13,295 nucleotides of DNA from DASUZD01 sp036377055 (GCA_036377055.1 DASUZD010000308.1:1-13295), one strand, 5' to 3'. Positions 6,922 through 13,137 are shown, counted from the first letter of the stretch. Notes: generated by a model not told the origin, from the letters alone. Numbers and translations are program-made.

Positions 6922-7512
6922 CTAGACCGGCTCCGAGGCGGGCAAGGGGCGCGGGCGCCGGCGGAGCAGGAAGAGCACGGCGCCGACGAGCGCGAGGCCG
7001 CAGCCGACGCCCAGGCCGACGAGCCACCACGGCGTCGATCCGCCCGAGGAGGCTCCGGGCGCGGCGGGCAGCCCTGCGTGCACGAGGGTGCCCTTCAGGC
7101 GGATGTCGCCGACGAACCAGCCGCCGTGGGTGCCGCCCGGGACCTGGAAGATCCGCTGACCGGGCTTCATGTACGAGACGGCCGACGGCGTCGCGTACGG
7201 GTAGACGTCCTGCCGGATCGTGAACGTCGAGCCGTCGGGCCCGGGGACGCGGTAGACGACCTTGTACCTCGAGCCGAGCGTCCCACTCGGTCGGTTCCGA
7301 AGCGTCGGGTCAGGCGTCTGACCGAAGACTTGGGGGAAGAAGCCAGTGCTCTCCGCGAAGTTCATCAACGGGGTGCCCGGACTCTCCGCGCCGGTGATCA
7401 CGAGCGTCTTCCCAAGGTCCGGCCCCGAGACCTCCGCCTTCGAAGGGCCTTTCGCCGCCGCTGTCGCCGGCACCGCGAGCGCGACGAGCGCGACGGCCAG
7501 CATGCGCTTCAT
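6922..7512 (-). CDS. Exported, single-pass membrane-anchored protein of unknown function
   Basis: A 196-residue protein that I do not recognise. It begins with a short signal peptide (MKRMLAVALVALAVPATAAA, cleavage likely after AAA-K). An extracytoplasmic domain of about 125 residues with many Gly, Pro and beta-like stretches follows, then a Gly/Ser linker near residue 155, one transmembrane helix (about 161-184) and a cytoplasmic RRRPRP stop-transfer tail. The layout is that of a type I membrane protein displaying a beta domain on the cell surface. The start ATG 7512 has AAGGAG 8 nt upstream. It lies 63 nt downstream of the cystathionine synthase/lyase gene on the same strand, so it may be cotranscribed with it, although the functions do not suggest a link. 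A hairpin terminator follows. Confidence 0.85.
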   Translation of the reverse strand: MKRMLAVALVALAVPATAAAKGPSKAEVSGPDLGKTLVITGAESPGTPLMNFAESTGFFPQVFGQTPDPTLRNRPSGTLGSRYKVVYRVPGPDGSTFTIRQDVYPYATPSAVSYMKPGQRIFQVPGGTHGGWFVGDIRLKGTLVHAGLPAAPGASSGGSTPWWLVGLGVGCGLALVGAVLFLLRRRPRPLPASEPV

Positions 7513-7575
7513 CTCTGGTTCTCCTTCCGTCCGTTCGCATTGCCGGCTCTACACCGGCGGCAGCGGCAGGAGTTC

Positions 7576-8721
7576 CTAACGCGTAGCGGCCGCGGAGCGG
7601 ACGAGCGCGACCTCGAGATCCTCGACGAGGTCCTCGGCCGACTCGAGCCCGACGGAGAGCCGGACGAGGTTCGGCGGCGCCGCGAAGGGCGCGTCCGCCG
7701 TCGACGCGTGCGTCATCCGCGCAGGGTGCTCGATCAGGCTCTCGACGCCGCCGAGCGACTCGGCGAGCTGGAAGATCCGCGTGCGCGCGACGAGCGCGAC
7801 GGCCTCCTCCTCGGACTCGGCGAGGAACGAGATCATGCCGCCGAAGTCGCGCATCTGCCGCGCGGCGATCGTGTGGCCCGGATGGGTCGGCAGGCCGGGA
7901 TAGAGCACGCGCTCCACGCGCGGGTGCCGTGCGAGGAACCCGGCGACGGCCTCGGCGTTCGCGCAGTGCTGGCGCATCCGCACCGCGAGCGTCTTGATCC
8001 CGCGCAGCACGAGCCACGAGTCGAACGGCCCGGGAACCGCGCCGAGCGACTTCTGGAGGAAGTACAGACGCTCGGCGATCGTCGGATCGTTCGTGGCGGC
8101 GAAGCCGCCGATGACGTCGGAGTGGCCGCTGAGGTACTTCGTCGTCGAGTGGACGACGAGGTCGGCGCCGAGCTCGAGCGGGCGCTGGAGGTACGGCGTC
8201 GCGAAGGTGTTGTCGACGACGAGGATCGCTCCCGCCGCGTGGGCCGCGTCCGCCGCCGCGCGGATGTCGACCACGTTCAGCATCGGGTTCGACGGCGTCT
8301 CGATCCAGACCATCCGAGTCCGGTCGTCGAGGTGATCGCTGAGGTTCGCGAACTCCGGAGCCGGGAGATACTCGAACACGTAGCCCCTCGGCTCGTAGAC
8401 CTGCGAGGTCATCCGGTAGACGCCGCCGTAGACGTCGGCGATCAGGACGACCCGGTCGCCCGGGCTCAGCAGGTGCATGATCGTCGTCACGGCGCCGAGA
8501 CCGGACGAGAACGCGACGCCGTCCTCCGCGCTCTCGAGCGACGCGAGGCAGAGCTGGAGCGCCGACCGCGTCGGGTTCGCGCCTCGGGAGTAGTCGTAGC
8601 CCTTGTGCTGGCCGACCGCGTCCTGCACGTAGGTCGAGGTCTGGTAGATCGGAACCGTGACGGAGCCGGTGGCGGGATCGGGATCCTGGCCGTCGTGGAT
8701 CGCGCGCGTCTCGAAGTCCAT
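7576..8721 (-). CDS. metB: PLP-dependent cystathionine gamma-synthase/gamma-lyase
   Basis: A 381-residue fold-type I PLP enzyme of the Cys/Met metabolism family. In the pathway it either condenses an activated homoserine with cysteine to cystathionine (gamma-synthase) or cleaves cystathionine (gamma-lyase). Visible landmarks are the YDYSRGANPTR block (42-52), SSGLGA (72-77), the aromatic of DVYGG (Y98), D170 in VVDNTFATP (pyridine nitrogen), the Schiff-base lysine K195 in STTKYLSGHSD, and the SLGGVESLIEHPA signature near the end. Length is typical and the protein is complete and cytoplasmic. Synthase and lyase are not separable from sequence alone, so the symbol is tentative. ATG 8721 has TAGGAT 6 nt upstream and no Shine-Dalgarno, hence probably leaderless. 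It is divergent from the methyltransferase gene with only 14 nt between start codons. Confidence 0.93.
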   Translation of the reverse strand: MDFETRAIHDGQDPDPATGSVTVPIYQTSTYVQDAVGQHKGYDYSRGANPTRSALQLCLASLESAEDGVAFSSGLGAVTTIMHLLSPGDRVVLIADVYGGVYRMTSQVYEPRGYVFEYLPAPEFANLSDHLDDRTRMVWIETPSNPMLNVVDIRAAADAAHAAGAILVVDNTFATPYLQRPLELGADLVVHSTTKYLSGHSDVIGGFAATNDPTIAERLYFLQKSLGAVPGPFDSWLVLRGIKTLAVRMRQHCANAEAVAGFLARHPRVERVLYPGLPTHPGHTIAARQMRDFGGMISFLAESEEEAVALVARTRIFQLAESLGGVESLIEHPARMTHASTADAPFAAPPNLVRLSVGLESAEDLVEDLEVALVRSAAATR

Positions 8722-8733
8722 GCTTCGATCCTA
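8722..8733 (-). promoter_or_regulatory. Leaderless-type -10 element for metB
   Basis: On the minus strand TAGGAT (8733-8728) is followed by 6 nt and ATG. The hexamer fills almost the whole gap to the divergent gene, so any -35 region must lie inside the methyltransferase coding sequence. Confidence 0.65.
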
Positions 8734-8735
8734 GC

Positions 8736-9338
8736 TTGACCGCGTTCCTCGACTTCGTCCTCGAACGGCTGCCGCGACCGCCGGCACGCGTGCTCGAGGT
8801 CGGCTGCGGCGCCGAGGGCGGCGTGACTCTCGAGCTCGCCGCGGCCGGCTACGACGTCCTCGGGATCGACCCGCAGGCGCCGCAGGGGCCGCAGTTCCTC
8901 CGCACCACGATCGAGCAGCTAGACGATCGAGGCCCGTTCGCGGCGGTCGTCGCGTCGCGCGTCCTCCATCACGTCACCCCGCTCGGAGCGGGCATCGAGA
9001 AGCTGGCTCGGCTCGCCCCGCTTCTGCTCGTGGACGAGTTCGCGCCCGAGCGGATCGACCAGCCGACGCGCGCGTGGTACGAGGCGCAGCACCGGCGGCT
9101 GGCCGATCCGTTGGGGCCGGCGGATCTCGGTGAGTGGGCCGAGCGCCACCCCGACCTCCACCCGTCGCACGTCGTCCTCGGCGAGCTCGAACGCCGGTAC
9201 GAGGCTCTGTTCCTGGCGTGGCGGCCGTACCTCTCCCGCTGGCTCGGGGTCGCGAGCGACGAGCTCGAACAGGCCGCGATCGAGGCGAACACGATCCGTG
9301 CGGTCGGGTTCCGCTACGCCGGCCTCGTCCGGAAGTGA
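8736..9338 (+). CDS. Class I SAM-dependent methyltransferase
   Basis: A 200-residue Rossmann-type methyltransferase. Motif I is VLEVGCGAEGG (about residues 19-29), and the acidic end of beta-2 is in GIDPQAP, where D would bind the SAM ribose. A motif IV-like segment reads FAAVVASRVLHHV, as in small-molecule methyltransferases of the Methyltransf_11 kind. The substrate is unknown. The C-terminal half is helical and contains many Trp, Arg and Tyr, perhaps a substrate cap. The start is the weak point: the only codon upstream of motif I giving a normal N-terminus is TTG 8736; GTG 8790 would begin inside motif I. No Shine-Dalgarno or TANNNT lies upstream, and only 14 nt separate it from the divergent metB start. 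Confidence 0.85.
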   Translation: MTAFLDFVLERLPRPPARVLEVGCGAEGGVTLELAAAGYDVLGIDPQAPQGPQFLRTTIEQLDDRGPFAAVVASRVLHHVTPLGAGIEKLARLAPLLLVDEFAPERIDQPTRAWYEAQHRRLADPLGPADLGEWAERHPDLHPSHVVLGELERRYEALFLAWRPYLSRWLGVASDELEQAAIEANTIRAVGFRYAGLVRK

Positions 9339-9376
9339 GTCTTGCGCTCGGCCGTGAGCTCAGCCACGCTGCGCCG

Positions 9377-9514
9377 ATGGACAACGAGCCCGTTCTCCAC
9401 CGGGACGAAGCGCTCGGGCTCGCTTTCACGGTCGGCGATATCCTCGAAGAGGTGCGTGAAATTCGTGCGCTCCTGAGGGAGGACGATGGCGAAGAAGAAG
9501 AGCCGGAGGACTAA
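9377..9514 (+). CDS. Tiny acidic hypothetical protein (45 aa)
   Basis: ATG 9377 to TAA 9514 encodes 45 residues. A single amphipathic helix is likely over FTVGDILEEVREIRALLRE, followed by an extremely acidic tail (DDGEEEEPED). I do not recognise a named family; short proteins of the form 'helix + acidic tail' are frequent in actinobacteria. It starts 38 nt after the methyltransferase and its last 29 nt overlap the next, basic, small gene in another frame. No Shine-Dalgarno is clear upstream. The helix pattern of Leu/Ile every 3-4 residues suggests dimerisation or binding to a partner, possibly the neighbour. The coding call is moderate. Confidence 0.55.
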   Translation: MDNEPVLHRDEALGLAFTVGDILEEVREIRALLREDDGEEEEPED

Positions 9515-9674
9515 GGAGGAGCGCGAGGCGTGGGATCGCCACGTCGATGCGACGATCCACTACATGCGGCGAATGTGCCTGAGGGCGATCAACGACATGC
9601 GTGCCCGCGGCCAGGACGTCGATCCGGAGTTCAGGGCGCTGGTCGAGGAGTCGGTCCGACTCTCCGAGCGGTAG
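9486..9674 (+). CDS. Small basic hypothetical protein (62 aa)
   Basis: ATG 9486 to TAG 9674 encodes 62 residues. A Lys/Arg-rich start (MAKKKSRRTKEERE) is followed by two predicted helices, the first around HVDATIHYMRRMCLRAINDMRARG and the second near FRALVEESVRL. There is no signal peptide or membrane helix. The start is supported by AGGGAGG 3 nt upstream, inside the end of the acidic 45-residue gene, so translation is probably coupled to it. The opposite charges of the two overlapping products suggest they could bind each other. No known family is recognised. The stop is 3 nt from the convergent grxD stop, with only a 5-bp CCCCT/AGGGG hairpin (9675-9688) between and around the stops. Confidence 0.65.
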   Translation: MAKKKSRRTKEEREAWDRHVDATIHYMRRMCLRAINDMRARGQDVDPEFRALVEESVRLSER

Positions 9675-9677
9675 CCC

Positions 9678-10049
9678 CTACGCAGGGGTGAGCACGGATA
9701 CGACGCGGCCTTCGACGGCCGCGCGGTAGTCGTCGCCCAGCGCAGCGCGCAGCTTCTCTTCGAGCTCCCCCGTCTCCGCGAGCTCCTCGACGATGTCGGC
9801 GCCGCCGACGAGCTCGCCCTTGATGAAGACCTGCGGGATCGTGGGCCAGCCCGAGAGCGCCGAGAGCTCCTGGCGGATCTGCGGGTCGGGGAGGACGTCG
9901 ACGGCCGTTACGGGCGCGCCGGCCTCGCGCAGCGCGCGGAGGGCCCGGTCGGAGTTGCCGCACATCACGAATTGCGGCGTGCCCTTCATGAAGAGCGCCA
10001 CCGGCTCGTTCTCGATCACGTCCTTGATCCGTTGCTGTAGGTCGGTCAC
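9678..10049 (-). CDS. grxD: Monothiol glutaredoxin, Grx4 type, with CGNS motif
   Basis: A 123-residue monothiol glutaredoxin of the Grx4/GrxD family, which binds a [2Fe-2S] cluster with glutathione and passes it on or senses iron/redox state, often together with BolA. Visible landmarks are FMKGTP (20-25, with the glutathione-binding K22), the active-site cysteine C30 in MCGNS (the usual motif is CGFS), WPTIPQVFIKGELVGGAD (68-85) with the cis-proline P72, and GG for glutathione binding. After about residue 105 a short extra tail (DDYRAAVEGRVVSVLTPA) follows the usual end. The start GTG 10049 overlaps the bolA stop in the tetranucleotide GTGA, so the pair is translationally coupled. Replacement of Phe in CGFS by Asn is noteworthy. 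Confidence 0.9.
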   Translation of the reverse strand: MTDLQQRIKDVIENEPVALFMKGTPQFVMCGNSDRALRALREAGAPVTAVDVLPDPQIRQELSALSGWPTIPQVFIKGELVGGADIVEELAETGELEEKLRAALGDDYRAAVEGRVVSVLTPA

Positions 10050-10279
10050 CTCGTCCCCCTCGTCTTGATCCGAAGCTCGTGGATGGTGCCGTCGCGGAGA
10101 GGCTCGGCGAGCGCCTCGTTCACGAGACGGTGCTGGTCGATCAGCGCGAGGCCGTCGAAGCGCGGGCTCGCCACGACGACCTGGTAGTGGTCTCCGCCGC
10201 CGGTTCGGTCCTCGACGAGAACCTGGTGGGCGTCCGGAAAAGCGTCGCGAAGCAACGTGTCCAGGCGCTCGATCGACAT
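10046..10279 (-). CDS. bolA: BolA family protein
   Basis: A 77-residue BolA-like protein, a small alpha/beta (type II KH-like) partner of monothiol glutaredoxins that takes part in [2Fe-2S] handling or iron regulation in the cytoplasm. Family features are the N-terminal helix (SIERLDTLLRDAFPDAHQVLVED), the GDHYQVVV strand with the conserved H31, and the FDGLALIDQHRLVNEAL segment with H50 preceding the recognition-like helix, then IHELRIKT. The frame is open far upstream, but family length, and a TACGAT hexamer 7 nt before ATG 10279, fix this start; the extension would run antisense through the LON-domain gene. It is coupled by GTGA overlap to grxD, matching the known BolA-Grx partnership. Confidence 0.9.
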   Translation of the reverse strand: MSIERLDTLLRDAFPDAHQVLVEDRTGGGDHYQVVVASPRFDGLALIDQHRLVNEALAEPLRDGTIHELRIKTRGTR

Positions 10280-10292
10280 CCGCAGCATCGTA
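10280..10292 (-). promoter_or_regulatory. Leaderless-type -10 element for bolA-grxD
   Basis: On the minus strand TACGAT (10292-10287) is followed by 7 nt and ATG. It lies 11 nt from the opposite-facing hexamer of the LON-domain gene. Confidence 0.55.
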
Positions 10293-10303
10293 TCGGCGCC
10301 GCG

Positions 10304-10315
10304 TAGGCTTCCGGG
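10304..10315 (+). promoter_or_regulatory. Leaderless-type -10 element for the LON-domain gene
   Basis: TAGGCT (10304-10309) is followed by exactly 6 nt and the GTG start at 10316; no Shine-Dalgarno is present. Confidence 0.6.
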
Positions 10316-10936
10316 GTGTCGGAGCTCGGCCTCTTCCCGCTCGGCATCGTCCTGCTCCCGACCGAGCGGGTCCCGCTCCACATCTTCGAGCCGCGCTACA
10401 AGGAGCTGATCGGCGAGTGCCTCGACTCGCAGGGCGAGTTCGGCCTCGTGCTCGCGGACGACGAAGGCCTGCGGGCCGTCGGGACCCGCGCCGCCGTCAC
10501 CGACGTGCTGCACCGGTTCCCGGACGGCCGGCTCCAGATCGTCGTCGAGGGAGGCGAGCGCTTCCGCCTCGTGCGCATGACCTCCGGGCGCTCCTTCCAG
10601 ACAGCCGAGGTCGAGCCGCTCGAGGACGAGGACGCGGACGCCGCGGACGACGAGCGCGAGCGGGCGCTGGAGCTCTACGGCCGCCTCACCGCGGCGGCCG
10701 GCTCGGAGCCGGACGAGCTCGATGCGGACTCTTCGTCGCTCTCGTTCGAGATCGCTGCGCGGATCGACTTCGGCGCCGAGCTGAAGCAGCGGCTGCTGGA
10801 GACGCGCTCGGAGCCGGAGCGGCTCGAGACGCTCGCGGGACTCCTCGAGCAGGCGGAGCAGGCCGTCGCGGCCGAGCGCGAGCGAGCGGAGCACGCCTCG
10901 ACGAACGGAAAGGTGAGCCCGCTCTACGAGCGGTAG
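10316..10936 (+). CDS. LON substrate-binding domain protein (stand-alone)
   Basis: A 206-residue protein carrying only the LON N-terminal (substrate-binding, PF02190-type) domain, without the ATPase and protease parts of Lon. The opening LGLFPLGIVLLPTERVPLHIFEPRYKELI is the classic LON-domain start, followed by GEFGLVL, VTDVLHRFPDGR and VVEGGERFRL strands. An acidic linker (EDEDADAADDERE) lies near residue 105, then a helical half rich in Glu and Arg, including FGAELKQRLLETRSEPERLETLAGLLEQ, which matches the helical bundle end of this domain. Its role is presumed to be protein binding; partners are unknown. The start GTG 10316 gives the expected N-terminus and has TAGGCT 6 nt upstream. It is divergent from bolA with 36 nt between starts. 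Confidence 0.9.
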   Translation: MSELGLFPLGIVLLPTERVPLHIFEPRYKELIGECLDSQGEFGLVLADDEGLRAVGTRAAVTDVLHRFPDGRLQIVVEGGERFRLVRMTSGRSFQTAEVEPLEDEDADAADDERERALELYGRLTAAAGSEPDELDADSSSLSFEIAARIDFGAELKQRLLETRSEPERLETLAGLLEQAEQAVAAERERAEHASTNGKVSPLYER

Positions 10937-10964
10937 CCGCGGCCCGCGCGGCGGGCGTTGAGGG

Positions 10965-11082
10965 GGCTGAACGCGGTTTTTAGGCCGTCCGGCCTATTGA
11001 ATCGCCACGGCCGCCGCTCATAGTCGTTCAGGTATGCGGCGACTCGCCTGCGGCAGTGCCTCAAGGACGGGCGCGTTCAGCC
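10965..11082. repeat. 11-nt inverted repeat spanning the promoter
   Basis: GGCTGAACGCG (10965-10975) is the exact reverse complement of CGCGTTCAGCC (11072-11082). The arms bracket the candidate promoter and lie 96 nt apart. Confidence 0.5.
10981..10996. promoter_or_regulatory. Dyad, candidate operator
   Basis: TAGGCCG and CGGCCTA flank a 2-nt centre and end immediately before the candidate -35 TTGAAT. It is preceded by TTTT rather than followed by a T tract, so an operator fits better than a plus-strand terminator. Confidence 0.35.
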
Positions 11083-11141
11083 TGCGAAAACGGGCCGAAG
11101 GGTTGGCGGCCTAGACCTAGCCCCAACACGGAGGGAGAGCA

Positions 11142-13121
11142 ATGCGACACCACAAGTTTCACGTCGGGAAAGGCAGTCGCCTTGCGCTGCTCGCGCTAGC
11201 GGCTGCCGTTTTTTCGATCTTCTTCGTCGCGGCCTCGAGCGGAAACCTGACCGGGAGCACGTTCGAGAGCACCGACGGGAACCTCGTCAAGAACACCGGC
11301 ACGGACTGGTGCAACGCCGTGAACGGGAGCGGCGTCTGTACCTCCACGGCGCCGCACCTCGTTCAGGGACAGGACAAGGCACCCGGCAACGGTGACGACT
11401 CGTTCGCAAATGGGACGAAGCAGGACGACGCCGTACCGAGCATCGGCAACGGCGGCATCCCGAACAAGGGCGACCTCGACCGCTTCTACATCGCGAACGA
11501 GTTCGTCGGCGGCAAGAACTTCGTCTACCTCGGGTTCGAGCTCCTGCCTGTGCCGAACGCCTCGGCGTCGGTGCACACCGGGTTCGAGTTCAACCAGAAC
11601 GCCTGCGATCCCGTCACTTTCGCAGGGTGTAGCGCGAACCACGTCACCCCGGCCCGCAAGGCGGGCGACATCCTGGTCGTCTACGACCTCGAGGGCGGCG
11701 GCAACCCGTCGCTGTCGTTCCGGCGCTGGGTGCTGTCCGGGTCGTGCGAGGTCTCGCAGGACACGGCACCGTGCTGGGGCCCGAAGCAGAGCCTGAGCAG
11801 CTCGGTCGCGGACGGGAGCCTCGACGCCGGCGCCTCCGGCACGACCGACCCGATCAACCCGGGCGCACCGAGGACGATCGGGCAGTTCCGCTTCGGCGAG
11901 GCTGCGATCAACCTCACCGACTCGAACATCCTGAGCGGCTGCGCCGCGCTCGGCAGCGTCTACGTCGTGAGCCGCTCGTCCGGCGACTCGGGCACGGCGA
12001 CGATGAAGGACTTCATCGCGCCGCAGAAGGTGAACATCAACAACTGCGGCAACATCATCGTCAAGAAGGTCACCGACCCGAATCCGGATCCGACGGACAC
12101 GAGCTTCTCGTTCACCGCTGGTGGCGGGTTGAGCCCGACGAGCTTCAGCCTGAAGAACGGCGGCGAGAAGAAGTTCGAGGCGATCAACCCCGGCAGCGGC
12201 TACAACGTCGCCGAGACCGTCCCGACGGGCTGGGACCTGCAGAGCTCGACCTGTGACGACGGCAGCCCGGTGACGAACATCGACGTCAGTGCCGGCGAAA
12301 CCGTCACCTGTACGTTCACGAACAAGGCTCGCGGGACGATCAAGATCAAGAAGGTCACCGACCCGTCGAGCGACACGACGACGAGCTTCTCGTTCACCGG
12401 CAGTGGTGGGCTGAGCCCGTCGAGCTTCAGCCTCAAGAACGGCGACACGCAGACGTTCTCGAACCTCCTGCCCGGCAACGGGTACGGCGTGTCCGAGAAC
12501 ACGCCGTCGGGCTGGGATCTAACGAGCTCGAGCTGCGACGACGGCAGCCCGCTGACGGCGATCGACATCGGGCCGGGCGAGACCGTCACGTGCACGTTCA
12601 ACAACCGGCAGCGCGGAAGCGTCTCGATCCACAAGCAGGACGACGCCGGTAACGCGTTGCAGGGCGCCGTGTTCGAGCTCTACACCGACAGCGCGCCGCT
12701 CGGCGGCAACCCGCCGCACGGCGCGGAGGACACCGCGACCGGCAAGACCTGCACCACGGACGCGGGCGGTGACTGCACGATCTCGAACGTGGTTCCGGGG
12801 CAGTACTGGATCGTCGAGACGACCACCCCGACGGGCTATGACTCGGCCGCCGACAAGAACGTCGTCGTCGGCGCGGGCCAGAACGTCCCGGTGACGCTCA
12901 CCGATCCGCGGAAGTTCCGGATCATCGTGGTCGTCTGCCAGCAGGGGACGAACGACTCGCTGCACGCGAGCTCCGTCACCGTCGACGGCGTGACGAAGAC
13001 GTCACTCGCCTCGGGCGGCGGCGGCACGCTCTCCGACAGCGACGTCTGCGGCCTCGGCGGCGCCCGCTACAGCGACAAGCATGCGGGTGACCATCCGAAC
13101 GCGGACGTGAACATCCCGTAG
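11142..13121 (+). CDS. Secreted surface protein with two prealbumin-like repeats and a SpaA domain
   Basis: A 659-residue exported protein. Residues 1-32 form a signal peptide with a basic start and a hydrophobic core (LALLALAAAVFSIFFVAA). Residues 33-302 are an extracellular beta domain with DDSFANGTKQDD, GGIPNKGDLDRFY and NFVYLGFELL, a pattern common in actinobacterial surface proteins. Two prealbumin-like repeats follow (304-394 and 399-488), each starting with KKVTDP and containing P-x-GWDL, CDDGSP and TVTCTF, with lysine (K308/309, K403/404), glutamate (E358, E452) and asparagine (N394, N487/488) placed as in self-crosslinking isopeptide domains. A SpaA-type domain (492-590) contains K498 and E559. 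The last ~68 residues form a separate Cys-containing segment ending HPNADVNIP. There is no LPXTG motif or C-terminal membrane helix, so it is probably released or non-covalently held. GGAGGGAG precedes the ATG. Confidence 0.9.
   Translation: MRHHKFHVGKGSRLALLALAAAVFSIFFVAASSGNLTGSTFESTDGNLVKNTGTDWCNAVNGSGVCTSTAPHLVQGQDKAPGNGDDSFANGTKQDDAVPSIGNGGIPNKGDLDRFYIANEFVGGKNFVYLGFELLPVPNASASVHTGFEFNQNACDPVTFAGCSANHVTPARKAGDILVVYDLEGGGNPSLSFRRWVLSGSCEVSQDTAPCWGPKQSLSSSVADGSLDAGASGTTDPINPGAPRTIGQFRFGEAAINLTDSNILSGCAALGSVYVVSRSSGDSGTATMKDFIAPQKVNINNCGNIIVKKVTDPNPDPTDTSFSFTAGGGLSPTSFSLKNGGEKKFEAINPGSGYNVAETVPTGWDLQSSTCDDGSPVTNIDVSAGETVTCTFTNKARGTIKIKKVTDPSSDTTTSFSFTGSGGLSPSSFSLKNGDTQTFSNLLPGNGYGVSENTPSGWDLTSSSCDDGSPLTAIDIGPGETVTCTFNNRQRGSVSIHKQDDAGNALQGAVFELYTDSAPLGGNPPHGAEDTATGKTCTTDAGGDCTISNVVPGQYWIVETTTPTGYDSAADKNVVVGAGQNVPVTLTDPRKFRIIVVVCQQGTNDSLHASSVTVDGVTKTSLASGGGGTLSDSDVCGLGGARYSDKHAGDHPNADVNIP
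12051..12605 (+). repeat. Two tandem prealbumin-like repeats inside the surface protein
   Basis: The repeat period is 285 nt (95 codons). The 18-nt segment AAGAAGGTCACCGACCCG is identical at 12063-12080 and 12348-12365, and FSFTxxGGLSPxSFSLKNG recurs in both units, pointing to a fairly recent duplication. Confidence 0.85.
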
Positions 13122-13137
13122 GGAGAGATCCCCAGAA

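Larger units (their letters stand above)
10937..11141 (+). promoter_or_regulatory. Promoter and structured leader of the surface-protein gene
   Basis: 205 nt without a gene. A candidate promoter is TTGAAT (10997-11002), 16 nt, CATAGT (11019-11024), giving a 5' leader of about 110 nt. A 7-bp dyad (TAGGCCG tc CGGCCTA, 10981-10996) abuts the -35. The leader is rich in short GC inverted repeats and ends in a GGAGGGAG ribosome site (11130-11137) close before ATG 11142. No known riboswitch core was recognised. Confidence 0.45.

Noticed and set aside
6675..6925. Short open frames in the gap between the MBL and exported-protein genes
   Set aside because: They overlap the palindromes and terminator on both strands, have Arg/Ala-rich composition and no ribosome site.
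4867..8739. Plus-strand open frame of 1290 codons
   Set aside because: It runs antisense or out of frame across the M48, SDR, MBL, exported-protein and metB genes and contains only Arg-rich sequence with no domain.
10280..10894. Long N-terminal extension of the BolA frame
   Set aside because: It is antisense to the well-supported LON-domain gene; BolA family length and the TACGAT hexamer support the short start.
11031..11141. c-di-GMP or other known riboswitch in the surface-protein leader
   Set aside because: I looked for conserved cores such as the GEMM 'GACGCAAAGCC' block and found none; no known class could be matched by eye.
12051..12605. CRISPR-like or mobile repeat
   Set aside because: The repeats are in-frame protein domain duplications with a 95-codon period, not array repeats.
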